DNA of 64,000 bases from Lunularia cruciata (lineage: Eukaryota; Streptophyta; Marchantiopsida; Lunulariales; Lunulariaceae), in NCBI GenBank assembly GCA_948567375.1, contig OX419756.1, positions 70,260,333-70,324,332 on the forward strand. The letters run 5' to 3'. The translations under genes were made by a program, and so were the position numbers. This document shows, one piece after another, positions 1 to 9,856 of the stretch. The notes below the pieces were generated by a model that searched no databases, was not told the DNA's origin, and worked only from the letters and a program-made list of their open reading frames with translations. Positions within the stretch are counted from its first letter, which is position 1. Every line of letters begins with the position of its first letter.

Positions 1-833
1 TATATCCATGTACTACTCAAGCATCATTTCACACAATTCATCATTTCACACAATTCATCATCTCACACTTTGTGCAAATTTTTTTCTAATATGATCACTT
101 TGTCTAATGAACCCTTGGTTCTTTTGATTTTAACTTATGGAGAACGGTGGATGTGTTGCATTTATGTGTTAACTTAGAGAATTGTAGGGGGTTTGATAGA
201 GTAGTGGCAATGCTCAAAGTTATCATTGTTATGCAACAACAAAACAAGCACCTTACTAGATTGTTGGAAGAAGAGACCATCAATGACAAGAGCATTTAGA
301 AAGAGTACCATTTCAAGAAGGAGAAGAGAAAATCTAATTTCCAAAGTCCAAGGTATTTGAAGGCAAGAATCTCTTGGGAGCAATAGAGAATTTTATGTTT
401 GATTGTAAATGTTATTTTGAAGCTACAAATCTTCAAGATGAATAGAGATATATTCTCTTGGCTTTAAGCCAATGGACAGAGTGGGAAAACTATGGTGGTG
501 ATTTTGAGTAGAGCAAGTTGAATGGCAATTTGTTGCACCAATCTCGACATGGAAAAAATTCAAGAGTGCAATAATATTGCACCTTGGAGAATATACTTTG
601 TGCTTGCATCAACATTCACTATACCAATTGAGATGAATGTCTTGCAGCTATTGAGTTTGCTTACAATAATTCCAAACATACAAGTAATGGATTCTTTCTC
701 TTCTTCTTTGATTTTGGCCAAGATCCACTTGTTCTAGATTCCATTTTTACTCCTTCTCCATCTCATGTCCCTCATAGTTCCACCTTCTTGACCATAATAT
801 CCCAATCTCTACAACAATCCAAATCTCATCTCC

Positions 834-1307
834 TTGTTGCTCAAAATTGTCAAAGCCAATAACATGGACCAACATCATCATGATCTCACCTTTGAACTTG
901 GTGCTAAGGTCATGCTTTCTTCTAGTAACCTACCACTCCCACTTGGTACCCAAGTTTGTAAACTTACTCCTAATTGGACATTTAAGGTCACCCAAATCAT
1001 TTCTCTTGTTGCTTATCAATTTGCCTTGCCTTGTCATATACAAATCCACCTCATCTTTCATGTTTCCAAGTTGAAACTCTTTATTTCTAATCCATCTTCC
1101 TTTTCCACTTGTGTCCAACCCCCTCCTTCTCTTATTCCTATCAACAATCATGAGGAGTATGAAGCTAATTGTATCCTTGCATTTAGCATCATTCAACATG
1201 GCCACCTACAACATATTGAATACAAAGTCTTTTGGAAAGGGTTTCTCTTTCATGATGCTACTTGGGAGTCTCTTTCTCATCTCCAAAATACAAAATTGGT
1301 CATCTAG
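834..1307 (+). pseudogene. A0 integrase C-terminus and chromodomain remnant
   Basis: The frame resembles the A1 pol C-terminus: a residue run like DLTFELGAKVMLSSSNLPLP followed by a linker and a chromodomain-like end (EYKVFWKGFLFHDATWESLSHL). Chromodomains at the integrase C-terminus define chromoviruses and are thought to guide insertion to marked chromatin. The conserved aromatic and WKG positions are still visible, but the frame lacks the catalytic integrase core and is broken from the upstream piece, so it is a remnant. Confidence 0.75.
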
Positions 1308-1361
1308 GAGTTTGAAGTTTCCATAGTGATAAGGACATTACCAACTAGCGGTGGGGGAATA

Positions 1362-1854
1362 TGTAACAATATGAAGTTTACAAATGAGTAAGTTGAGACT
1401 AAAAAAATAGCAAATAGGCCAAATTAATCAAGAATTATAAGAATATTCTAGAAGCACCTAGAAAGCTACTTAGTACCTTACAAGTATTGGGTAATGTGCA
1501 TGCCAAGCCATGACTTTTAGGAGGAAACTTCACAATTAGTTTAGCTTGCATGCCAAGTAGATGGCTTTTACAAAAAGGCTTCTTGGGAAGCTTCCCAACT
1601 AGCTTAGCTTGCACACCAATTAGGAAATTTCTAAAAGGAAGCTTCTCAAGAAACTTCTTGGTTAGCTTGGCTTGCACTTTAAGAAGGCGGCATTTAGGAA
1701 GCTTCTTGAGAAACTTTCAAGAACTTTGTATATCTCCTATAAATAACAAAACCCAAACTCATGCTAGGGGTTCAGAGTTTCCCTCATTCAAGAGTCATAT
1801 GTGATCTTTCACTTTGATCTTTGATTCTACTATTTCTCTCCTTGGTCTTTTACA
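1362..1854 (+). repeat. 3' LTR of A0 (family A)
   Basis: It starts TGTAACAATATG and ends TTTTACA, as do the A1 LTRs, and is preceded by the same purine-rich tract (ggtgggggaata). At 493 bp it is longer than the A1 LTRs (423 bp) and considerably diverged. The heat-element motif GAATATTCTAGAA at 1441-1453 is kept, and a TATA-like cctataaataac lies near 1736-1747. The bases after it return to B1 integrase sequence. Confidence 0.8.
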
Positions 1855-1859
1855 CCACC

Positions 1860-2576
1860 TTAAGTTGTAATCTTTGTAGACCAACCTAGCAAAATGATTC
1901 ATTTATATCCTATGACTAAGGACATGGCTATGCTATAATTGGCTCAATTATACTTAGATATGGTCTTGTCCCAACATGGACTATCTTGAATACTCACAAT
2001 AGATCATGGCACTCAATTTTCTAGTTCTATTGGAGACACTCTTTGGAGTCTTCAAAACCAAACTTGTAATGTCCATGACATATCATCCACAAACTTATGG
2101 ACAAACATAGTGTGCTAATGGCACTATCAAGGACATAACATAAGGATTCACTCTAGAAGAGCAAGAAAGGTAGGACACATTACTTCCATTGGTGGAATTT
2201 TCCTATAACAATTCAATGAATGCATCTACAAAGATCACACTATTCTTCTTCATGTATGGAGAGCATCCTTTCACACCTTTGAGTTTGGTAAAGGTCAACC
2301 TAATGGTTACAAAATTTGATTTTTTCAATATTCTTGTTTCAAGGATCCACCATGGCATGACAAATGCCAAGAATAAGTTGCAAATAGCCCAAAATTGGTA
2401 GAAATGATATGTAGATGCATATCATCATAGGCACATGGCACATGAATTTTGAAATTGGGGATCAAGTATGGCTATCCACAACCAAAATTACATTATTTAG
2501 GTCCTTGTAAGTTCAACCCTTGCTTTATTGGCCCTTTTCCTATCATCTATAGAGTCATAGCAATGTCCTATCACCT
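1860..2576 (+). pseudogene. B1 integrase remnant, left half
   Basis: The translation matches the B2 integrase on the other strand: the central core region, then a VEFSYNNSMNASTKIT segment with MYGEHPFTP at about 2189-2300, then a GPFPIIYRV segment near 2540. These are typical of the end of a chromovirus integrase. The catalytic core is riddled with stops and frameshifts, so no protein is expected. It stops where B2 is inserted. Confidence 0.75.
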
Positions 2577-3195
2577 TGTAATACTCCAAGGACAAGAGAA
2601 GAGAGAAAACACAAATTGCACACTCAAACATTCGATGCCCCAAAGTAGCACCTTCTCTTTATTATATATGCAAAGAGGATCTCCTCCAAGGAAGCTCCAC
2701 CATAGGATTAGGGACATAGATAGGTGACATGTCAGCAAGCTCCACCCTTGGATTACTTACTTGGATGGGTGACATGTCTGGTCTAGGTCCTACCTGGTTG
2801 GTCAAACAAGCTTTGACAGGAGGGAATCTTTTAGGGAATCTTCTTGTAGGAATCTCAGAATCACGTAAGGTACCATTGGAAAGCTCTCAACAAGACAAAG
2901 CATTAGAAAGCTCTCAATGAGACAAAGCAAGGGGGAGGGAAGGCCAGCCTTTTCTCTGGTGGGGGGGGGAGGACTTAGCACATTTTTGAGGCCTAATTCA
3001 TCCATTTAGGCCTCCGAAATTGCCTTCAAAGATTTCAAGCATATTTCGGTTCCGACTCTATTAGTAGAAGTCCCCTTTTGGTGATACTTCTTTCTGATCT
3101 GTTTAGTCTATCATATGTAACATCCTTCTAGATGTTACCAAACCAATTCTCACCTTTAAATCATATGTCTAGCTATTGGTTCTAAGGTTCTCAAG
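2577..3195 (-). repeat. Left (3') LTR of B2, first fragment
   Basis: It begins TGTAATACTCC and matches 14094-14690 base for base over long runs. It is cut at the TCAAG site where A1 inserted and resumes at 8842. The joined LTR is about 766 bp against 751 bp for its partner. Confidence 0.9.
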
Positions 3196-3265
3196 TGTAA
3201 CAATATGGAGTTTAGTGACAAAGTTAGTCGGGCTTACGAAGTAGAGAATAAGACAAAATAGCCTA

Positions 3266-3487
3266 GAATATTCTAGAAGCATCTAAGAAGCTTCTTAGGA
3301 AACTTCCCAACTAGTTAACTTGCGCCCTAAGCAGGTAGCTTCTAGAAGGAAGCTTCTAGAAGCTTCTAACTAGCTTAGCTTGCACGCCAAGTAGGCGGCT
3401 TCTAGAAGGAAGCTTCTTGAGAAGCTTCCTAGTTAACTTGGCTTGCACTCCAAGAAAGCGGCTCAAGGAAACTTCTTGAGAAGCTTC
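3266..3487 (+). promoter_or_regulatory. Array of heat-shock-element-like motifs in A1 U3
   Basis: Heat shock factors bind alternating GAA and TTC units spaced by 2 bp. I see GAA-TA-TTC-TA-GAA at 3266-3278, a four-unit GAA-GC-TTC-TA-GAA-GC-TTC at 3349-3366, TTC-TA-GAA at 3340-3347 and 3400-3407, and GAA-GC-TTC at 3287-3294, 3409-3416, 3421-3428 and 3480-3487. All lie just upstream of the TATA box. The same four-unit motif recurs in the 3' LTR at 8567-8584 and in both A2 LTRs. Binding and heat induction are inference. Confidence 0.6.
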
Positions 3488-3506
3488 AAGGGTCTTGTAT
3501 GCTACC

Positions 3507-3514
3507 TATAAATA
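3507..3514 (+). promoter_or_regulatory. TATA box of A1 5' LTR
   Basis: TATAAATA lies at the expected end of U3, about 20 bp after the last GAAGCTTC palindrome. It is conserved in the 3' LTR and, reversed, in A2. Confidence 0.7.
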
Positions 3515-3619
3515 CCAAGGCCGAAGCTCATGCTAGGCATTCGGAGTTTTCCCTCATTCAAGTGTCCCAATGTGAGCTTCCATTCTCCTATTTCTCTCCT
3601 CGGATTCGGTCTTTTACAT

Positions 3620-3631
3620 TGGTATCAGAGC
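3620..3631 (+). promoter_or_regulatory. Primer binding site of A1 (tRNA-iMet type)
   Basis: TGGTATCAGAGC lies one base after the LTR end. It is the standard complement of the plant initiator methionine tRNA 3' end used by many Ty3/gypsy and Ty1/copia elements. Confidence 0.93.
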
Positions 3632-3889
3632 AGGAATGGGATGGATGGAATTTATGGACCACCAAATCCACTTCCGCTAAACCATTGGGACTTTCATGTC
3701 CAGATATTACCAAAGCATCGTTTCACACAATTCATCACCTCACGCTTTGGGCAGGATTTTCTACATATGATCACCGTGTCAGAGGAACCCTTGATACTTC
3801 CAGTTGTAACTTATGGAGAATGGTGGACGTGTTGTATCTACGTGTTAATCAACTAGATAAATTGCAGGTAGTGGAATAGAGTAGTAGCG

Positions 3890-4807
3890 ATGGCGGCAAT
3901 ACCGGATGTTATCCTTGCAATGCAACAACAAATCGAGCATCTTACTCGATTGTTGGATGAACGAGACCAGCAACGACGAGAACAGATAGACCGAGCACCA
4001 GTTTCGAGATGGAGAAGATTGCATTCGATTTCCGAAACCCAAGGTGTTTGAAGGCAAGAATCTTCCAGGCACAGTGGAGAATTTTGTGTTTGACTGTGAA
4101 CGTTACTTTGAAGCCACCAATCTTCAAGACGAGCGGAAACAAATTCTCTTGGCTTCTAGCCAATTGGATGGAGTGGCAAAACTTTGGTGGCGATTCCGAG
4201 TAGAAAGAGCTGAACAACAAATTGTTACACCAATTTTGACATGGGCAGAATTCAAGGATGCAATACTTAGTCGATTTCAGACTATAAATGCCACCCAAGC
4301 TGCACGAGATAAATTGGCAGAGTTGAGGCAGATTGGCTCAGTGAGAAGCTACATCACACAATTTCAGAATATCATCATGCAAATTCCAGATATCCAAGAA
4401 GGTGAAGTTCTGGATCGATTTGTGCGAGGATTGAAGTCACGAACCAGATTGGAGGTGACCATGCGAGAGCCACAGAATGTAGAACAAGCCATGCAATTGG
4501 CTGAGCGTTTTGATTCCTTAGTTGCGACAACTTGGTCTCGTCCTTGACCTACACAAAACCCACTAGTACCACGAGTGGAAGAACCGGTACCAATGGAGAT
4601 TGATGCTATCCAACGAAGACCACTTGGCACAGCAGATAGAGAAAGATTACGACAAAATGGAGGTTGTTTTTATTGTCGCCAGTTGGGGCATCGCATTGCT
4701 GAATGTCCACTCAAGAATGGACGACCTCAACAAGTTGCCCAAGTGGAGGTTGTGGAGTGGAATGATCAGGGAAACAAGGAATCCCAGTAGGAGATTTCGA
4801 GCCGCCT
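3890..4807 (+). pseudogene. A1 gag (capsid and nucleocapsid), frameshifted
   Basis: The first ATG at 3890 starts a glutamine and leucine rich coil (MAAIPDVILAMQQQIEHL). The frame shifts by one base near 3990-4040 before the conserved capsid part (VFEGKNLPGTVENFVFDC onward, 4044-4546), which contains the typical retrotransposon gag core ending in a leucine-rich LDRFVRGLK segment. A stop at about 4545 separates it from the nucleocapsid part with one zinc knuckle, CFYCRQLGHRIAEC, at about 4663-4704 (C-x2-C-x4-H-x4-C). Gag packages the element RNA into virus-like particles in the cytoplasm. At least two breaks mean this copy is not functional. Confidence 0.85.
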
Positions 4808-4816
4808 ACTGGGAGC

Positions 4817-5578
4817 TTGATTAGTTCCAATGGGATTGAAGGCTCGACCTATGCAAGTTTGCTTCACTTGCAAGGTATGATATCTAATCGGGGTTGTAGA
4901 ATTTTGGTTGATTCTGGAAGTTCAGAGAATTGCATGTCTATGCAAGTAGCAAAGAAATTGGGTATTCCTATCAAGCCAGTGATTGGAAGTAGTTTGATGA
5001 TGGCGGATGGTAGAAAGGGTTCTGCATTCCGCACCTTGCATCCTGTTACCTTCAAGATTGGGAAGGAGTATTTGGAGTGTATGAGGTTTGTAGTGGCACC
5101 TCTACACTATGATATCATTCTGGGTCTACCTTGGCTTGAATGTCATAAGGTTCAATTTGATTGGACCCGACACCAAATTCAAGTACAACACCAAGGTAGG
5201 AATTTCCGATTAGGTTGTCTGGCACCTCTGAGTAAGACACCTAAGAATAGTCAGTCCCAAGATGGGAAGTTTGTCGAGAAGGTAGCCATAGAGCGAATTT
5301 GGAAGGGTTTATAGGTGTTGTCCATGGTTGCCAAGAAGGCAACCATGGAGCAAGCTCAGAAGAGAGATGAGTCCCTAGAAGGGAAGTTTGTTAATGAAGT
5401 AGCCATAGAGCAAGCTTTGGAGGAAGATAAGTCTGTATTCGCAGTGTGGATCGAGCCGATTGCACAAGAACAATCTGAGGAGGGCCAAGTGCCGCATCAA
5501 GCGACGGTTGATCGGATAGTTCAAGAGTTTGCAGATGTGTTTCCGGATGATCTGCCAAAGGGATTACCCTCTGATTGA
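4817..5578 (+). pseudogene. A1 aspartic protease and linker
   Basis: The retroviral-type protease shows its catalytic triplet in ILVDSGSSENC (about 4900-4932) and the later hydrophobic IILGLPWL segment near 5120, the usual ILG-x-PWL box. It would cut the polyprotein into its parts. After it come degenerate charged repeats of the KFVEKVAIE or KFVNEVAIEQ type (5268-5430), also present in A2 at 20180-20330. Stops at about 5312 and 5576 break the frame. The second one is a TGA where A2 has the arginine codon of SDRGMPF, so it looks like a C to T change. Confidence 0.85.
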
Positions 5579-5581
5579 GGT

Positions 5582-6637
5582 ATGCCCTTCAAGATCGAGT
5601 TATTGCCAGGGAGTACTCCAGTGAGTAGACCAATCTATCGGCTCTCACCAAAGGAGTTGGAGGAGTTGCGAACAACACTTACAGAGTTGTTGGAGAAGGA
5701 TTTCATACGACATAGTACCTCTCCTTGGGGAGCACCAGTACTATTTGTTCCAAAGAAGGATGGAGGACTTCGTTTCTGTATTGATTACCGTGGGCTCAAT
5801 AAGCAAACCGTGAAGAATGCATATCCCTTGCCTCGGATCGATGACTTGCTTGATCAATTAAGTGGAGCACGATACTTTTCCAAGCTAGATCTTTGTAGCG
5901 GCTATTGGCAAATTCCTATTGAAGGAGAGGACGTGAAAAAGACTGCCTTTCGTACAAGGTATGGACATTTTGAGTGGAGAGTTCTACCTTTTGGACTCAC
6001 TAATGCTCCTGCAGTCTTCATGGATCAGATGCATCGGGTGTTGGAGGGGCTATTGGATCAGTCTGTGGTAGTGTTCTTAGATGATATCTTAATCTATAGT
6101 AGGACAGAGGCAGAACACATGAATCATGTGCGAGAAGTCCTAAGACGACTACGACAATGGAAATTTTACTGCAAGAAGTCAAAGTGTGCTTTTTGGCAAA
6201 AGGAGGTTACCTTCTTGGGTCATAAGATCTCATCAGAGGGGATCAAGATGGAAGAAGAGAAGATCAAGGCCATTACTGATTGGCCTACCCCGAAGGATGC
6301 TACCGAAGTACGAGCGTTCAACGGATTGGCCAGTTTTTACCGACGGTTCATCCACTATTATGCTCACGTGGCTGCACCATTGACTGACCTCTTGGGAAAG
6401 AACTCGAGCTTCCAATGGACCACCAAGCATGAAGAAGCATTCCAGAAGTTAAAGCATATGGTGTCTTCAAGACCCATTCTTCAACCATATGATCCTCAAC
6501 TACCTTGTGTGGTTGATTTTGATGCTTCTAACTTTGCAATTGGAGCTGTGTTGCAACAAGAATTTCCAGATGGACTACATCCTATTGCCTTTGTGTCTCG
6601 CCGACTAAATACAGCTGAAAGAAATTACTCTGCTTGA
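5582..6637 (+). CDS. A1 reverse transcriptase domain (isolated by stops)
   Basis: This is the longest open stretch of A1, 351 codons. Motifs in order: [13 protein letters not shown] at the start, [34 protein letters not shown] (first catalytic Asp), [27 protein letters not shown] (catalytic DD pair, F-L-D-D form), FLGHKIS, and then the RNase H start with [17 protein letters not shown]. It copies element RNA into DNA within particles. The domain is intact, but it is preceded and followed by in-frame stops, so it cannot be made as part of a full polyprotein without readthrough. Confidence 0.9.
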   Translation: MPFKIELLPGSTPVSRPIYRLSPKELEELRTTLTELLEKDFIRHSTSPWGAPVLFVPKKDGGLRFCIDYRGLNKQTVKNAYPLPRIDDLLDQLSGARYFSKLDLCSGYWQIPIEGEDVKKTAFRTRYGHFEWRVLPFGLTNAPAVFMDQMHRVLEGLLDQSVVVFLDDILIYSRTEAEHMNHVREVLRRLRQWKFYCKKSKCAFWQKEVTFLGHKISSEGIKMEEEKIKAITDWPTPKDATEVRAFNGLASFYRRFIHYYAHVAAPLTDLLGKNSSFQWTTKHEEAFQKLKHMVSSRPILQPYDPQLPCVVDFDASNFAIGAVLQQEFPDGLHPIAFVSRRLNTAERNYSA

Positions 6638-6859
6638 GATCGGGAACAACTTGCAATGGTATATGCCACCAAGATATGGAGGCATTATCTCTTGGGGAAA
6701 CAAGTGATCATGCGAACTGATCACAAGCCATTGTTGCAGACCTTACACCTAGAGCACATGAAGAGTCGACATCATCGATGGGAAGAGCAACTCCAATTGT
6801 TTGACATCAAACTTGAGTACAAACCAGGTCGGTTCCATGTCATCCCTGATGCTCTATAA
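6638..6859 (+). pseudogene. A1 RNase H remainder
   Basis: It continues RNase H after a TGA at 6635: EQLAMVYATKIWRHYLLGK, then MRTDHKPLLQTL (conserved D of the DHK box), then FDIKLEYKPGRFHVIPDAL. RNase H removes the RNA strand during reverse transcription. It ends at a TAA at 6857 in the place where A2 reads DALSRR. Confidence 0.85.
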
Positions 6860-6871
6860 CGACGACCTGAT

Positions 6872-7726
6872 TTGAAGTCTCTTCCTCTCATCGCGGCAGC
6901 AATTACGACGGTGTCAATTGATCCCAAGATTCATAACGAGTTTCGGTTAGCCCTACAGCAAGATCCCTTCTTCCAAATGGTACACGGTCGTCTAACAGCA
7001 CGCGACAAGGAGTACAACACCTTCTCCTTCAAGGAAGGCCTTTTATTCCATGCAGACCAGATCTATGTTCCAACCAAAGGTGATCTTCGACTTGTGCGCC
7101 TTCAAGAAGCCCATGATTTACCAATAGCTGGTCACATGGGAGTGGACAAGACCTTGGGCACCCTCCAACGCCAATGGTGGTGGCCCAACATGACACGAGA
7201 TGCTCGAGACTTTGTCCGATCATGTGAGAGTTGCCAGCGGAACAAGGCCAGCAACCAGAAGCCGAGTGGACTCCTTCAACCACTCGCCATTCCATCCGCT
7301 CGTTGGGAGCATGTGAGCTTGGATCTCATCACATCCTTGCCAAAGACAAAACAAGGACACACCGCAATTGTGGTGTTTGTGGATAAGCTTAGTAAGCAAA
7401 TCCACTTGGCACCAACCTGTGATACCGTGGATGCTCCAACCTTAGCGCAAATCTACTTCGACAATGTCTTCAAGCATCATGGGATGCCACGTGTACTCAT
7501 CTCCGACCGTGATCCTCGATTTACCGGGAAGTTTTGGCAAGCACTCGTCCAGATACTCGGCACCAAGCTTGCTTTGTCCACGGCCTATCATCCTCAAACT
7601 GATGGACAAACCGAACGCACCAATCGTACATTGGAGGATATGTTGCGGGCCTTTGTCAATGTCCACCATACCAACTGGGATGAATGTCTTGCAGCTGCAG
7701 AATTTGCCTACAACAATTCCAAATAG
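6872..7726 (+). pseudogene. A1 integrase
   Basis: The zinc finger HHCC part is seen in AGHMGVDKTLGTL...CESCQRNKA (about 7128-7250). The catalytic core has D in VSLDLITSLP, D in VLISDRDPRF and E in STAYHPQTDGQTERTNRTLED. Integrase joins the element DNA to the host chromosome and makes the 5-bp duplication. The core is intact by eye, but the frame ends at a TAG at 7724 where A2 has the glutamine codon of NSKQAS, consistent with a CAG to TAG change. Confidence 0.88.
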
Positions 7727-7731
7727 GCAAG

Positions 7732-8479
7732 CACTGGATTTTCTTCCTTCTTTCTCAATTTTGGCCAAGATCCGCTTGTTCCAGATTCTCTTCTTGCTCC
7801 CCCTCCCTCTCAGGTTCTTCATACTTCTACATTCTTGACCACTATATCCCAATCTCTCCAACAAGCCAAATCTCACCTCCTTGTTGCTCAGAATCGCCAA
7901 AAACAATATGCAGACCATCATCGTCGTGATCTCACCTTTGAAGTTGGTGATAAAGTCATGCTATCCTCTAGTAACCTCCCTCTCCCACTTGATACCCAAG
8001 TTCGTAAACTTGCTCCTAATTGGATAGGACCCTTTGATATCACCCACATTATCTCTCATGTTGCTTATCGTCTTGCCTTACCTTGTCACATGCGTATCCA
8101 TCCTGTCTTTCATATTTCCAAGTTGAAACCCTTTGTTCCTAACCCTTCTTCCTTTTCCTCTTGAGTCCAACCTCCTCCTCTTCCTATCCCTATCAATGAT
8201 CATGAGGAGTACGAAGTTGATCGTATCCTTGCGCGTCGCCATATTCAACGAGGCCGTCACCAACATACGGAGTACAAGGTCCTTTGGAAAGGGTATCCCC
8301 TTCATGATGCTACATGGGAACCTCTTTCTCACCTCCAAAATGCACAGATGGCCATCAAGGAATTTGAAGCTTCACTGGCAACGAGGACGTCACCAACTAG
8401 CGGCGGGGGAATATGTAACAATATGGAGTTTAGTGACAAAGTTAGTCGGGCTTACGAAGTAGAGAATAAGACAAAATAG
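7732..8479 (+). pseudogene. A1 integrase C-terminus and chromodomain
   Basis: It follows the integrase core with DLTFEVGDKVMLSSSNLPLP and a GPFDITHI segment, then a proline linker and a chromodomain (EYEVDRILARRHIQ...EYKVLWKGYPLHDATWEPL, about 8200-8340). The frame is cut by a TGA at about 8162 (SSR in A2). The frame runs on through the polypurine tract into the 3' LTR and stops at a TAG at 8477-8479, so the end of the reading frame overlaps the LTR. The chromodomain assigns the family to the chromoviruses. Confidence 0.85.
8399..8413 (+). promoter_or_regulatory. Polypurine tract of A1
   Basis: The purine-rich agcggcgggggaata lies immediately before the 3' LTR start and would prime plus-strand DNA synthesis. 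The same motif precedes the A0 and A2 LTRs. Confidence 0.8.
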
Positions 8480-8836
8480 CCTAGAATATTCTAGAAGCAT
8501 CTAAGAAGCTTCTTAGGAAGCTTCCCAACTAGTTAACTTGTGCCCTAAGCAGGTAGCTTCTAGAAGGAAGCTTCTAGAAGCTTCTAACTAGCTTAGCTTG
8601 CACGCCAAGTAGGTGGCTTCTAGAAGGAAGCTTCTTGAGAAGCTTCCTAGTTAACTTGGCTTGCACTCCAAAAAAGCGGCTCAAGGAAACTTCTTGAGAA
8701 GCTTCAAGGGTCTTGTATGCTACCTATAAATACCAAGGCCGAAGCTCATGCTAGGCATTCGGAGTTTTCCCTCATTCAAGTGTCCCAATGTGAGCTTCCA
8801 TTCTCCTATTTCTCTCCTCGGATTCGGTCTTTTACA
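8414..8836 (+). repeat. 3' LTR of A1
   Basis: It is 423 bp, the same length as the 5' LTR. The four differences I see are all transitions (A/G or C/T). It is followed by the target duplication TCAAG at 8837-8841. The four-unit heat-element motif is at 8567-8584. Confidence 0.96.
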
Positions 8837-8841
8837 TCAAG

Positions 8842-8988
8842 TCTATTTTGGTTTTTGCCCTATTAGTAGAAGTACCCTTTTGGTGATACTTCTATCTGAT
8901 CTATTTTGACCATCATGTATAACATCATTCTAGATGTTACCAAACCTAATTTCACATCTAGATCATATGGCTAACTCTTGGTATTACA
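8842..8988 (-). repeat. Left (3') LTR of B2, second fragment
   Basis: It continues the B2 LTR after A1 and its TCAAG duplication and ends GGTATTACA. It matches 14700-14844. Confidence 0.9.
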
Positions 8989-9003
8989 CACCTCCCTCCT
9001 TTT
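8989..9003 (-). promoter_or_regulatory. Polypurine tract of B2
   Basis: On the minus strand, AAAAGGAGGGAGGTG lies directly before the 3' LTR start (TGTAATACC). Confidence 0.8.
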
Positions 9004-9210
9004 AAGACGCAACGTCCTCGTTGTGCAATTGTTGCTCAAATGCTTGCACCAAAACCGGTGCATGTGCCAAATTGGCAGCGGGCTCCGAGGTGGCTTCATA
9101 GAGGGAGTAACCTTTCCATTGTACTAGATATTCCACCCGCGGATGGCGAGTACCACACATGCGCTTTTGGAGAATCCACTCCACTTCATATTCCTCTATG
9201 CCATCAATGA
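9002..9210 (-). CDS. B2 chromodomain
   Basis: The minus-strand frame reads EEYEVEWILQKRM..., then VEYLVQWKGYSLYEATSEPA and a helical end. This is a chromodomain fused to the end of integrase. The usual aromatic tryptophan of ATWEP is a serine here, which would weaken a methyl-lysine binding cage. The frame ends about 10 bases from the polypurine tract. Confidence 0.8.
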
Positions 9211-9223
9211 GTGTCGGACAAGG

Positions 9224-9829
9224 TCAAATGTCTTGTGTGGAATGACCCTGGCCTGATCGGGGAGCATATCTGCATAATAGGGAGACATGGAACATTAGAT
9301 GGATCTTCATGTGTGGTGGTAGCTCAAGGTGATAGGCCACAGCGCCGATGCGATGAAGAATCGAGAAAGGCCCAATAAAACGAGGTCTGAGCTTACGAGG
9401 TCCAACTAATATGAGGTTGGTTGTCAATAGCCACACTTGATCCCCAACATTGAACTCCATGTGCCTACGATGTGCATCAATATACTGCTTCTGTCAATTT
9501 TGCATAATTTGAAACCTGTGCTTGGCGCTCTCCACACCTTGTTGGATTCTTGAAACAAATGTGTTAACTACATCGACCTTGGTAGTCACTAGATGGATCT
9601 TCATCAAGCTAGAAGGTGTAAAGGGATGTTCGCCATACATGAGGAAGAACGGAGTGACCTTAGTGGATGCATTCACTGAATTGTTGTAAGCAAATTCCAC
9701 CAATGGGAGTAGGGTGTCCCACCTTTCTTGCTCTTCTAAGGTGAAGCCGCGTAACATGTCTTCAATCGTGCGATTAGCCTGCTCTATTTGGCCATCTGTT
9801 TGTGGGTGGTAAGTTGTGGACATGGCCAA
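9224..9829 (-). pseudogene. B2 integrase core end and C-terminal barrel
   Basis: It begins with AMSTTYHPQTDGQIEQANRTIED, which holds the third catalytic acidic residue of integrase, and continues through VEFAYNNSVNAS and MYGEHPFTP. After a stop near 9490 comes the C-terminal fold (MEFNVGDQVWLLTTNL, GPRKLRPRFIGPFSIL, HLELPPHMKIHLMFHVS). These match B1 on the other strand, which proves the family relation. Confidence 0.8.
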
Positions 9830-9856
9830 CTTGGTTTTGAAGAAACCAAAGAGTGT

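Larger units (their letters stand above)
1..1854 (+). mobile_element. A0: internally deleted family A chromovirus, 3' part only
   Basis: This is a decayed plus-strand copy of the same Ty3/gypsy family as A1 (3196-8836). Bases 1-540 align by eye with the A1 leader and gag start, for example the cacacaattcatca stretch and the leucine-rich gag start. Near 545-590 the match jumps from gag straight to the end of integrase, so protease, reverse transcriptase and most of integrase are deleted. Bases 590-1361 match the integrase C-terminus and chromodomain of A1, with many stops. A purine-rich tract precedes the LTR at 1362. The 5' LTR lies before the window. The element sits inside the integrase region of B1, which resumes at about 1855. 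Confidence 0.8.
3196..3618 (+). repeat. 5' LTR of A1
   Basis: It starts TGTAACAATATGG and ends TTTTACA, with TG...CA termini. The U3 is packed with GAAGCTTC and TTCTAGAA palindromes upstream of a TATA box at 3507-3514. The partner is at 8414-8836. Confidence 0.96.
3196..8836 (+). mobile_element. A1: young family A chromovirus
   Basis: This is a full-length plus-strand Ty3/gypsy element. Two 423-bp LTRs (3196-3618 and 8414-8836) differ at four positions by my reading, all transitions. It is flanked by the 5-bp duplication TCAAG (3191-3195 and 8837-8841). A tRNA-iMet primer site follows the 5' LTR and a purine tract precedes the 3' LTR. The internal order is gag, protease, reverse transcriptase, RNase H, integrase, chromodomain. 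The empty site can be read in the other B2 LTR near 14690, where the sequence runs uninterrupted. The pol frame has several in-frame stops, so it is not autonomous. Confidence 0.96.
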
